Of a stretch of DNA of 64,000 nucleotides, positions 7,831-16,243 are shown one piece after another (within the stretch, counting starts at the first letter, position 1; every line of letters begins with the position of its first letter). Position numbers and translations under genes: made by a program. Source of the stretch: Acidithiobacillus sp. AMEEHan (GTDB taxonomy: Bacteria > Pseudomonadota > Gammaproteobacteria > Acidithiobacillales > Acidithiobacillaceae); contig NZ_CP118747.1 of NCBI RefSeq assembly GCF_030996345.1, forward strand, positions 1,672,001 through 1,736,000, given 5' to 3'. Under the pieces are notes generated by a model that had not been told where the DNA came from, did no database searches, and saw only the letters and a list, made by a program, of their open reading frames with translations.

Positions 7831-9342
7831 TCAGTCTTCCCGGAAGCGCTGGCGCAGATGCTTGGCTACGCGCAGGGCATTCGCCATGATGGTCAAAGAG
7901 GGGTTCACGGCGCTTATGGAGGGCATGAAGCTGCCATCCACCACGTAGAGGTTGTCGAGATCGTGCGCCTTGCAAAAGGGATCGAGGACGTCCTCCCCTG
8001 GGTCCTCCCCAAAGCGACAGGTTCCCACCTGATGGGCGGTGGCAGAGACGTCCATGGGCTGGAAGAGGACCAGAGAAAAGCCCATTTGTCGCAACAGCCC
8101 TCGCCATTTCTCGCAGAGTCGGCGATGGCTCTCGCGATTCTTGGGTTCCCAGCGCAGGCGGATGGTGCCATCGTCATCGAGGGTTACACGATTTTCGGGA
8201 TCGGGGAGGTCTTCCGTGGTCAACCACCAATCCACCGAGTGGCTGGCCGCAAATGCACTCATTGCTAAGGGGAGTGTCGGTCGCTCGGCATGCAGCACCG
8301 CGGGCGTCACCTTGCCTAGGGACTGGATATGCCCGAGGGGGTAGGGATAATCCGGATCGCCGGAATCATCGTAAAAATCGTTCAGCGCCAAGGTTTTTTG
8401 AAACACGGTGGAGACCGACTGCCCGAAGCGAAATGCCATGCAGGCGCTGTTGAGGTGACACATGTAGTTGCGCCCGACTTGCCCGCTGCTATTGGCCAGG
8501 CCCTGCGGGTGCCGTTCGTTAGTTGAGGCGAGGAGGATCGCGGCACTATTGATGGCTCCAGCCGCCAGTACGACGATCCGCGCGGAAAAGCGACCCTGCT
8601 CGGTCTCCACCGCCTCGATGCGCTTGCCGTCGGCACTGCTGAGAAGACGTAACACCCGATGCTGGGTCTGGAGGCGCACATTTGGTGACTCCAGGGCCGG
8701 GCGCACGCCACACATCTCGGCATCGCCTTTGGCCCGCAACATACAGGGAAACCCGTCGCAAGTCGGGCAGCGCACACAAGGGCTGTGCTCGGGATCATCC
8801 TCCAGACGATGGATGGCCAGGGGGAGCGGGAACGGATGGTGCCCCATTTTCTGCAGTGCCGCTTCTACCTCGGCGACGGCGGGCTCATGAGGAATGGGGG
8901 GATAGGGATAGGGCGAGCGGGGTGCTTCCGTGGGATCGACGCCCGCAAGCCCATGGGTATAGTACCAAGCCTCGGCCTGGTCGTAGTAAGGCGCCAGGTC
9001 GGCGTAGGCAATGGGCCAGGATCGGGTAAGTCCATCGCGGTGCTGCCGCGCTTGAAAATCCTTTTCGCGACGGCGCAGGACGGCAGCGCCGTAAAACTTG
9101 GTATTACCACCCACGTGATAACCCAGGACCGGAGAGAAGCTGCCGCCTGCTGCGTTACGCCACTCTTCCCGACTGTGGTAACGATGGGCGTGAAAGACTA
9201 CCTCCGGATCCCAGTTACCCCACTCTCGGGGTAAATAATCTCCCCGTTCCAACAAGAGAATACGCAACCCACTGTCGGCCAAGGCGCGCGCCAGGGTGCC
9301 GCCACCTGCGCCGGAACCAATGATGAGGACATCAGCGTCCAT
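7831..9342 (-). CDS. GMC-family FAD-dependent oxidoreductase
   Basis: 503 residues. The N-terminal FAD-binding Rossmann motif is IIGSGAGGGTLARAL, followed by the GMC substrate-binding region with a Cys cluster (CVRCPTCDGFPC) near residue 193. The C-terminal GMC domain has the catalytic His in ATAHQVGTCRFG and the Asn in AVNPSLTIMANAL. The family oxidises sugar or alcohol hydroxyls; members include the gluconate 2-dehydrogenase large subunit. The position three bases after the SDR gene suggests that it acts on the product of that enzyme. No Tat signal is visible. Confidence 0.85.
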   Translation of the reverse strand: MDADVLIIGSGAGGGTLARALADSGLRILLLERGDYLPREWGNWDPEVVFHAHRYHSREEWRNAAGGSFSPVLGYHVGGNTKFYGAAVLRRREKDFQARQHRDGLTRSWPIAYADLAPYYDQAEAWYYTHGLAGVDPTEAPRSPYPYPPIPHEPAVAEVEAALQKMGHHPFPLPLAIHRLEDDPEHSPCVRCPTCDGFPCMLRAKGDAEMCGVRPALESPNVRLQTQHRVLRLLSSADGKRIEAVETEQGRFSARIVVLAAGAINSAAILLASTNERHPQGLANSSGQVGRNYMCHLNSACMAFRFGQSVSTVFQKTLALNDFYDDSGDPDYPYPLGHIQSLGKVTPAVLHAERPTLPLAMSAFAASHSVDWWLTTEDLPDPENRVTLDDDGTIRLRWEPKNRESHRRLCEKWRGLLRQMGFSLVLFQPMDVSATAHQVGTCRFGEDPGEDVLDPFCKAHDLDNLYVVDGSFMPSISAVNPSLTIMANALRVAKHLRQRFRED

Positions 9343-9344
9343 AG

Positions 9345-10130
9345 CTAGCCCCCGTGGCGAAACTCGGGATAGATCAACATACCGCCATCAACCGCCAGGG
9401 TCGTGCCGGTAATGTAGCTGGCGAGGTCGCTGGACAGAAAAGCAACCACATTTGCCACTTCCTCTGGTTTTCCCAAGCGGCCCATGGAGATCTTTTCGTC
9501 GAGGTCTTTCAGGGTCTCTGGATTGCTCCAGACGTCTTGGTTGATCGGGGTCTGGATGGCGCCAGGGGCGATGGCGACCACGCGAATCCCGCGGTCGGCG
9601 GTCTCCTGGGCCAAGGTCTTGGTGAACATCGAGAGGCCCGCCTTGGCACTGGTGTAGGCGCTGTACCCCTTCCACGGAATGAACTCATGGACAGAGGTGA
9701 CATTGATGATGACCCCGCGCTGCTTTTTCTCCATGTGAGGAATGGCAGCGCGGGCGCAGTAGTAGGGCCCGAAAAGATCAACGGCGATGACCTGTTGCCA
9801 ACGCTGCGGATCGTCCTTGCCAACCACGGCCCGGGCACCGTCCATGCCCGCATTGTTGACCAGAATATCCAAACCCTGGAATTTGCTTTCCACCGCCGTC
9901 ATCAATGCTGCCACTGCCTCGGGATCGGAGATATCGGCAGCAAAGGCATCTGCCGTTCCTCCGGCGGCGCGGATTTCGTTGACGACGGTATCCGCGCCTT
10001 TTTGATCGCGGCCGTAATGGACTGCCACTCGTGCCCCCGCCGCCGCCAGGGTCCTGGCCATGGCCTGCCCCAGACCGCCGCTAGCGCCCGTAACCACTGC
10101 CACCCGATCTCGTAACTCAATGCCGATCAT
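9345..10130 (-). CDS. Short-chain dehydrogenase, glucose 1-dehydrogenase-like
   Basis: 261 residues, a classical SDR: cofactor motif TGASGGLGQ near residue 15, NNAG near 90, catalytic Ser in VTSVHEF and YTSAK as the YxxxK pair, and the C-terminal SYITGTTLAVDGGM. Length and sequence resemble bacterial glucose 1-dehydrogenases. Its start overlaps the true end of the upstream GH15 gene by 14 bases. Expected reaction: NAD(P)-dependent oxidation of glucose or another polyol. Confidence 0.85.
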   Translation of the reverse strand: MIGIELRDRVAVVTGASGGLGQAMARTLAAAGARVAVHYGRDQKGADTVVNEIRAAGGTADAFAADISDPEAVAALMTAVESKFQGLDILVNNAGMDGARAVVGKDDPQRWQQVIAVDLFGPYYCARAAIPHMEKKQRGVIINVTSVHEFIPWKGYSAYTSAKAGLSMFTKTLAQETADRGIRVVAIAPGAIQTPINQDVWSNPETLKDLDEKISMGRLGKPEEVANVVAFLSSDLASYITGTTLAVDGGMLIYPEFRHGG

Positions 10131-12475
10131 GCTCTGCCTCCATCACCGTCACGGAAAAATCCTCGCCAAGCCATCCCTTGTCCTGCCAGTGGATGGTGAA
10201 CCTGAGAAAGGTACCTGCCGGCAATTTGTCCGTCGGCAGGATTGCCAAGTGGCCCAGTTCCCAGTCCTCGGAGGGGTATCTTGCACTTGATCCCAGTCGT
10301 TGATTCCCCAATGCACCTGGAAGGGCTCATGCAGGAGAATGCGAAGCTCCTGCCCGACGCCGATACGACGGGGACGTTGCCGCAGCCGCCAGAGTCGATA
10401 ACTGATCTGCGGGGGGCGACCCTGGTAACGCTTCCAGGTGGCAGGTGGTCGATCCACCGCTTGGCCGGCGAGAACACTGTGGCAGAGCTTGATGAATTCG
10501 CCGTGGGCCCAGACCAGAGGCATGGCAGAGCCACTGGGCTTGCCTGGGAAAAGATGTTTTTCGGGGATGGGATCGGTATCCCAGACCTGTTCTGGAAGCA
10601 AGCCGCCGCTGCCGGTCATGGCCGCCATGGCCTCCAGATAGGGGCGGGCGTCCTCCCCAGCAGCCAGGGCATAATGCCCGCGCTCACCGACCAGAAGGGG
10701 CCAGCCGCGGCCCAGCCCGGTGCCATCGAAAGGACTGCCGTCGCGATGCTCGCCATAGCCATCGCCATTGTAGCGGTGCCAAACGGGGCCGCTCGGGGTA
10801 TCGCTGCGCAGCAACGCATCCATGACTTTCACCGAGTCCTGAATGTGTGGATCGTCGGCAAGTCGTAGACCACAGCGCACCAATTGCAGAAAATCGGTAG
10901 CGACCTGTTCGCAGGCGGGTAAATGCGGGTCATGGGCCCGATTCTTGATCAACACCCACTCATTTTCGGCGCCATCGTGAGTCAAAACGTCCTGGGGGCT
11001 AATGCGCAAATAATAGCCGCGCACCCCATGTTGCTTGGCGAGGTCCGTATCGCGAACGAAGGTCCAGTCCTCCAGGCGCGCATTCCAGTAATCAGCAACC
11101 ACGAGGGCGAGCTCCGCCGCCTTGCCGCCCAGAATTTCTGCCCCTTCTACCAGAGCGGCTATCGCCACCGCGAGGGTGAAGGGATTGACGCCCGCATCCT
11201 CTTCCCAGCGATCCTGACCGGTCACCGGCCCCTCGCGCAGGATGAAGCGCAGGGCACGTTGTACCATGTCGCGAACGGCGATGGCGCCCAAGGCATCGTG
11301 GGCGCGGAGCAGAGATGCCAGCAGCACCGGAAAAGCGGCCTCATCCAACTGAATCCCTTGCCAGAAAGGTTTGCCGCCCAGCCACTGGTTCTGCAGCCAG
11401 TGCCCATCGGCCTGCTGGGTGCTGATGAGGTAACAGAGCACCTGCCGCGCTTCCTCGGTCATACCCGCTATGAGCGCAGCACCGGCACTCTCTACCAAAT
11501 CGCGGGACCAGACCAGGTGATAGCCGCCACGGCTGTCGCTGGCTTCTCCCCAGGGCACCGAGAGACTGGCCACCAAGGCGCCGGGAAAGGTCCGATCGGC
11601 GTGTACCTTGAGAACCGTCTTTGAGCTTTGATACAAGGCTTGCACGGCGGCGGAAAATTTTCTTTTGAATGTGGCAGGATGACGGTGTCCTTCGTGCCAA
11701 TGCAACCAAGCCTCTCGATAAGACCCGGAAATTTCAGCAAAACCCTGGACGAGGCTGGCCCAGGCGTTGGTGGCGGCGGCTTCCTTGCTGCTGCCCAGAC
11801 CCAGCGCCAGATTCCCCTGGCGTGGCAATTCACCGGCTAATGCCACTTCACCCGGCCCGGCGCTGTCATAGTCCCAAAGCATACGACCGTTCTGATTGAA
11901 GTCCTGCCAGAGATCGCTGGCGCCGACCTCGCCCACCGAGCGGCGGAGAAAGCACGGTAGCCCCTCCTGGTTCTGGCAGAGCAGGGCGAGGCCGAAAGGC
12001 CCCTGTTCTGCCCAGAGCAAATTGCGCCCCTCCCAGCTACCGCTCCAGGCTTGGTTCTCTGCGGCATCCCCCCCAGGCGGGCGGCACAGAGTAGGTACGG
12101 GCGTAGGCTCTCGTCACCTTTCAGGGAGTATTCCAGCAGCAGGACGTCGCGACTTGGGTCGGGGCAGATGCACAGGGAGAAGGTGAAGCGTTCATGATGG
12201 TGGGTGATTCGGGGGAGTGGGATTTGTGGATCTTCCAGTTGCAAGTCGACGTTGGCCAGGTTTTTGATCTCCACCCAAAAGCCTTGGTCGTCAGCAATGA
12301 TGAAGCCCAGATCGCGGATTTGCGGGATGTCGATTCGGGGGTAGAAAACCTCCGTCAGGATTCCCCGGCCCACGGTAAACCACACACGACCACTGTTGGG
12401 AGCAACGCCAACGCAACTTTTCTGGGCAGTCGCCCAGACCGGGTGGCGCCAGCTAGGCGATGGTGCATGAGACAT
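10117..12475 (-). pseudogene. GH15 glucoamylase (glucan 1,4-alpha-glucosidase), two frameshifts
   Basis: The frame from ATG 12475 (AGGAGGG upstream) encodes an N-terminal beta domain (ILTEVFYPRIDIPQIRDLGF). It shifts at a run of seven G near 12068 (minus strand); one extra G restores the sequence (LGGDAAENQAW). The main part has GH15 signatures HLVWSRDL, RWEEDAGVNPFT (catalytic acid Glu) and PLVWAHGEF (second Glu region). A second break near 10280 is mended by one extra C (DTPPEDWELGHLAIL), and that frame runs to a TGA at 10117 overlapping the SDR start. With both bases restored the protein is 786 residues, normal for the family. It would release glucose from alpha-glucans for the downstream dehydrogenase. 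It is either a pseudogene or, more likely, intact in the living cell and damaged by consensus errors. Confidence 0.8.
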
Positions 12476-12620
12476 CGTTACCCTCCTTTCCCTGTGGCAT
12501 TCAGTTACAGTGTAGGGTACGCAGGTGAAACTCGCCTTGACAAAGAAGCGCCCGGCTATCGACAATCGCCAGAATTTGCGCGGGTCATGGGGTTCGCGCC
12601 AAAGCGGGAGAGAGAGCAGA

Positions 12621-13589
12621 ATGGACTTTGGTGGCGTAAAAGAGCTCGTCCATGCGGATATGCTGGCAGTGAACCGCGTCATCCAGGAACAGCTGCAATC
12701 TGGTGTTCCCACCATCCCTGCCATGGGCGCGTATCTGGTCAACGCCGGTGGAAAACGTCTGCGCCCCATCATCCTCCTGCTCGCGGCGCGTCTGGGGGGA
12801 GATCGCAGTGAACGGCCCATTCCCTTGGCAGCGGTCGTGGAGTTCATTCACACCGCCACCCTGTTACATGACGATGTGGTCGACGGCTCCGAGTTGCGGC
12901 GCAGCAATGCCACCGCCAATCAAATCTGGGGCAACGCCGCTGCGATTCTGGTCGGCGATTTTCTCTATGCCCGGTCCTTCGAGATGATGGTGAAGGATGG
13001 TGATATGCGGATCATGGCAACCATGGCCGAGGCCACCAGTGTCATCGCGCAGGGCGAGGTGGCGCAGCTGGAAAACGCCAACGATGCCGACCTCGATCCG
13101 GAAAGCTACTATGCCGTAATCGCCGCCAAGACCGCCAAGCTCTTCGAGGCCGCAGCGCGTCTGGCAGCCATCGTCAACCAGATGCCTCCCGAGCAGGAAA
13201 ACGCCCTGGCCGAATATGGCAGACTCCTCGGAACGGCTTTCCAGCTCATGGATGACGCCCTTGATTACGAGGCCGCCGCCGAACGCATGGGCAAGAATCG
13301 CGGCGATGATCTGGCCGATGGCAAGGCCACATTGCCATTCATTCATGCGATGCGCGAGGCGAGCCCGGCGGAACAAGCCATTCTTCGCGCCGCTCTGGCC
13401 GATGAAACCCGCCAGCATCTCCCCCAGGTTCTCGAAATCATTGCCAAGACCGACGCCATTGCATACACTTTGCGCTCTGCTGAAAAGATCGCCCGTCAGG
13501 CTCGTGACTGCCTGCAGAGCTTTCCAGAGTGCAGCGAAAGGCGTGCACTCCAGTTTTTGGCGGATTTTGCGGTCCATCGTGACCACTAA
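12621..13589 (+). CDS. ispB: Octaprenyl-diphosphate synthase (polyprenyl synthetase)
   Basis: 322 residues, the usual length. Both Asp-rich motifs are present: DDVVD in TLLHDDVVDGSELRR and DDALD in QLMDDALDYE, with the conserved GGKRLRP near the N-terminus and KATLP before the last helices. It makes the long isoprenoid tail of ubiquinone in the cytoplasm. The ATG at 12621 with an upstream GGGAGAG is chosen over earlier in-frame codons because the protein then aligns with family starts. It is divergent from the GH15 gene and lies five bases before a tRNA. Confidence 0.9.
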   Translation: MDFGGVKELVHADMLAVNRVIQEQLQSGVPTIPAMGAYLVNAGGKRLRPIILLLAARLGGDRSERPIPLAAVVEFIHTATLLHDDVVDGSELRRSNATANQIWGNAAAILVGDFLYARSFEMMVKDGDMRIMATMAEATSVIAQGEVAQLENANDADLDPESYYAVIAAKTAKLFEAAARLAAIVNQMPPEQENALAEYGRLLGTAFQLMDDALDYEAAAERMGKNRGDDLADGKATLPFIHAMREASPAEQAILRAALADETRQHLPQVLEIIAKTDAIAYTLRSAEKIARQARDCLQSFPECSERRALQFLADFAVHRDH

Positions 13590-13594
13590 CGCAT

Positions 13595-13671
<77 letters not shown>

Positions 13672-13677
13672 ACATCG

Positions 13678-13706
13678 ACGCCTGCTTTATCGGCAGGCGT
13701 TTTTTT
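13678..13706 (+). terminator. Intrinsic terminator after tRNA-Pro
   Basis: acgcctgc and gcaggcgt form an 8-bp stem around a seven-base loop, followed by seven T. It ends the ispB/tRNA transcript. Confidence 0.9.
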
Positions 13707-13729
13707 CGTAAGCGGAGGCCACAGGTCGG

Positions 13730-13915
13730 ATGTGGAAATTTCTCATCCTGATCGCCATTGCTGCATATGGCGTGTGGCGCTGGCGCCGGGCAAGGCAACT
13801 GCAGCGAGGACAACCAGCGACGCAGGATTTGCGGCAATGCAGTCGTTGCGCGCGCTTCTTCCCAGTGCAGGCAAACACAGCCTGTAGCGATCCACACTGT
13901 CCACGTAAGCCATGA
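13730..13915 (+). CDS. PP0621-like small zinc-ribbon membrane protein
   Basis: 61 residues: one N-terminal membrane helix (FLILIAIAAYGVWRW), a basic linker, then paired Cys in QCSRCARFFP and CSDPHCPRK, a likely one-zinc ribbon. Matches the size and pattern of the PP0621 family of unknown function. Its stop overlaps the start of the transpeptidase gene (ATGA), so the two are coupled. Confidence 0.75.
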   Translation: MWKFLILIAIAAYGVWRWRRARQLQRGQPATQDLRQCSRCARFFPVQANTACSDPHCPRKP

Positions 13916-15663
13916 GTCGGGAACCCAATTCGCGCTTTCGATCCCTACCCGGCTGGCGCGCCGGCCTCCTGATTTTGCTCATCCTCGGCGGCCTGGCCTT
14001 GGTGTTGGGCCGCGATACGGAATTACAGTTCTTGCAGCGGCATCTGCTGCGTGGGCAGGGCGAGATGCGCTACGTGCAGGAGCGTCCCCTGCCAGCCCAG
14101 CGGGGTATCATTTATGCCGCCAACGGTCAGGCCCTGGCGGTCAATGTCCCGGCCGTCACCATCTGGGCCGATCCGCGAATCTTTCAGCAGCATCGCAAAG
14201 ACTGGTCAGCCGTCGCCCAGGCTCTGCAGATTCCGGAAACTGAGCTGGAAGCCCGCCTACAGCGGGGTTCGGCGCAGTTTGCCTATCTTCTGCGCCAGGT
14301 GCATCCGCAGCTAGGCCAGGAACTGGAAAAGCTGCATGTACCTGGCATCTACGTCGAAAAAACCAGCCGTAGCTACTACCCTCTGGGCCCGGTAACGACT
14401 CCGCTCCTCGGTCTGGTGCACCTGGATCATCACGGTGCGGCGGGACTGGAACGCGGTTTTGACAGTTGGTTGCAGGGCAAGCCTGGGTTGGAAAAGGTGC
14501 TGGTGGATGGCAAGGGTGACATCCTGCGGGTGTTGCAGGCGCAGCCGGCGCAGAATGGTAATGATCTGCACCTCACCATTCAGCCGCAGATCCAGTACTG
14601 GGCCTATATGACCTTGCGCGCTGCCCAGAAGCACTTTGGCGCGGAAAACGGTTCGGCGGTGGTCATGAATGTGCACACCGGCCAAATTCTGGCTATGGTC
14701 AGCGTGCCGTCCTGCAATCCGAATACGCAAGACGGCTGCGCCAGTCCCGAAGATTACGTGAACGATGCAGTGCATCAAGCCTTTGAGCCGGGTTCGGTGA
14801 TGAAACCCTTTGTCGTTGCCGCCGCGCTTGCTACTGGCAGCATCCGGCCCGATCAAAGCTTCAATGTATCGCATTGTCTGCCCATCGGGGGTTTCTGTCT
14901 GCGTGATGATGTCGTCCACCATGAACTCGATGTGGCCCACATTCTCAAATATTCGAGCGACATCGGCGCGGCCAAGATTGCCTTGCGCACCGCACCGGAC
15001 GCCATCTACGACATGTACCGCAAGGCCGGCTTTGGTCAGGATCCGGACCTCGGTTTCGACGGCGGTACCAGTGGGGTCCTGCCGCCGCCCAACACCTGGG
15101 ATGAGGCGCGCCATGCCACCATCGCCCTAGGCTATGGTGTATCCGTGACGACCCTGCAGCTGGCCGAGGGCTATGCCGCTATCGCTAATGGTGGCGTGCA
15201 CGTGCAACCGGTCCTGATTGCTGGGCAACCCGCTCGCCGTGATCGCATCATGTCACCGGAGATCGCCCAGCACTTGCGCCAATGGCTGGAGGGCGTCTGC
15301 AGCGCCAATGGCACCGGTATTCTCGCCGCCATACCCGGCTATGCGGTAGGGGGCAAAACCGGTACCGCCAACCTCGCCAATGGCAAGGATGGTTTCCAGA
15401 AAAACAAGACCAATGCCACCTTTGTCGGTTTTGCTCCCGGTTTTGCTCCCGATCTGGTGATGGCGGTATCCTTGCGTGGCAGCACGCGCTACTGGAATTT
15501 TGGTGGCGTGGAATCGGCGCCGGTGTTTCGCGTGACCATGCACCATGCCCTGCAGCAACTGGGAATCGCACCGCGTTGGTGTGGTACGCATCCATGCGCC
15601 TCGGCTACTGGTCAGATCACACAGGCGCAGGCAGAGATCTGGGCGGAAGGAGGTGGAAATTGA
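13912..15663 (+). CDS. Peptidoglycan D,D-transpeptidase, FtsI/PBP3-type
   Basis: 583 residues: one N-terminal membrane anchor (about residues 17-32), a pedestal domain with RGIIYAANGQALA, and a transpeptidase domain. Active-site motifs are S295-V-M-K298 in EPGSVMKPF, S348-S-D350 where most class B enzymes have SxN, and K482-T-G in GGKTGTANLA. It cross-links septal peptidoglycan in the periplasm. It is not in a division/cell-wall cluster here, but in a small operon with tiny membrane proteins. Whether a second ftsI exists elsewhere in the genome cannot be seen. The SSD triad member is noteworthy but occurs in some functional PBPs. Confidence 0.88.
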   Translation: MSREPNSRFRSLPGWRAGLLILLILGGLALVLGRDTELQFLQRHLLRGQGEMRYVQERPLPAQRGIIYAANGQALAVNVPAVTIWADPRIFQQHRKDWSAVAQALQIPETELEARLQRGSAQFAYLLRQVHPQLGQELEKLHVPGIYVEKTSRSYYPLGPVTTPLLGLVHLDHHGAAGLERGFDSWLQGKPGLEKVLVDGKGDILRVLQAQPAQNGNDLHLTIQPQIQYWAYMTLRAAQKHFGAENGSAVVMNVHTGQILAMVSVPSCNPNTQDGCASPEDYVNDAVHQAFEPGSVMKPFVVAAALATGSIRPDQSFNVSHCLPIGGFCLRDDVVHHELDVAHILKYSSDIGAAKIALRTAPDAIYDMYRKAGFGQDPDLGFDGGTSGVLPPPNTWDEARHATIALGYGVSVTTLQLAEGYAAIANGGVHVQPVLIAGQPARRDRIMSPEIAQHLRQWLEGVCSANGTGILAAIPGYAVGGKTGTANLANGKDGFQKNKTNATFVGFAPGFAPDLVMAVSLRGSTRYWNFGGVESAPVFRVTMHHALQQLGIAPRWCGTHPCASATGQITQAQAEIWAEGGGN

Positions 15664-15983
15664 AGCAGGGCATGGATAGGGCAGACCGCTGGGTGGTGGG
15701 CTTCCTGGCCGGTGGCGTGGCACTGATTCTGCTGGGGATTTTACTCGTCGCCCTGTTCACTCGCGTGCCGCTCTCGCACCTCGAAATCACCGCCCAGGGT
15801 GCGCAAATTCTGCGGCAGGCCGGTGTGCCGGTACAAGCAGCCCGCGACTGGCCCGGGGCCTATCGCGTCACACCGCAAGCCAGCGATGCCGCCTTTTCGT
15901 CGACCGCCACTCTGTATTTTCCCTCCGGTAAAACTGTCCAGTTGCCGCGTCGTGACGTATTGTTATGGGTCTATCGCGGTTGA
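15660..15983 (+). CDS. Small membrane protein of unknown function
   Basis: 107 residues from the TTG at 15660, which overlaps the transpeptidase stop (TTGA) and has GGAGG six bases upstream; an ATG at 15672 is possible but badly spaced. One membrane helix (about residues 14-36) is followed by an extracytoplasmic domain of about 70 residues containing PSGKTVQLPRRDVLLW. I do not recognise a family. Its place in the FtsI operon suggests an envelope role. Confidence 0.6.
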   Translation: MKQGMDRADRWVVGFLAGGVALILLGILLVALFTRVPLSHLEITAQGAQILRQAGVPVQAARDWPGAYRVTPQASDAAFSSTATLYFPSGKTVQLPRRDVLLWVYRG

Positions 15984-16243
15984 TGCCCATCCTGCGCGGT
16001 TTGGCGCAAATCGTGTTGGTGCTCCTCGCTGTGCTGCTGGGGCTGCTGGTCGACGTCTTGTTGTTGATCCCCGGTCTGTTGCTGGCGTACTTCATCACCG
16101 GGACCACCTGGCAGTGGGATGGCTGGGTACCCAGTCCCCAGCAGATCCCCACCCCATGGCTGGCGATGGGGCTCGCCGTATTTGCCACTCTGGTGCCGGC
16201 TGCTGTTGATTATCTGCTTCTCCGACTTCTGCGACTGCCCTGA
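15965..16243 (+). CDS. Small two- or three-helix membrane protein
   Basis: 92 residues with hydrophobic segments near residues 12-45 and 68-90. The ATG at 15965 overlaps the previous gene; a second ATG at 15983 overlaps its stop exactly and is equally plausible. No family recognised. Ends one base before the convergent uup stop. Confidence 0.55.
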   Translation: MGLSRLMPILRGLAQIVLVLLAVLLGLLVDVLLLIPGLLLAYFITGTTWQWDGWVPSPQQIPTPWLAMGLAVFATLVPAAVDYLLLRLLRLP

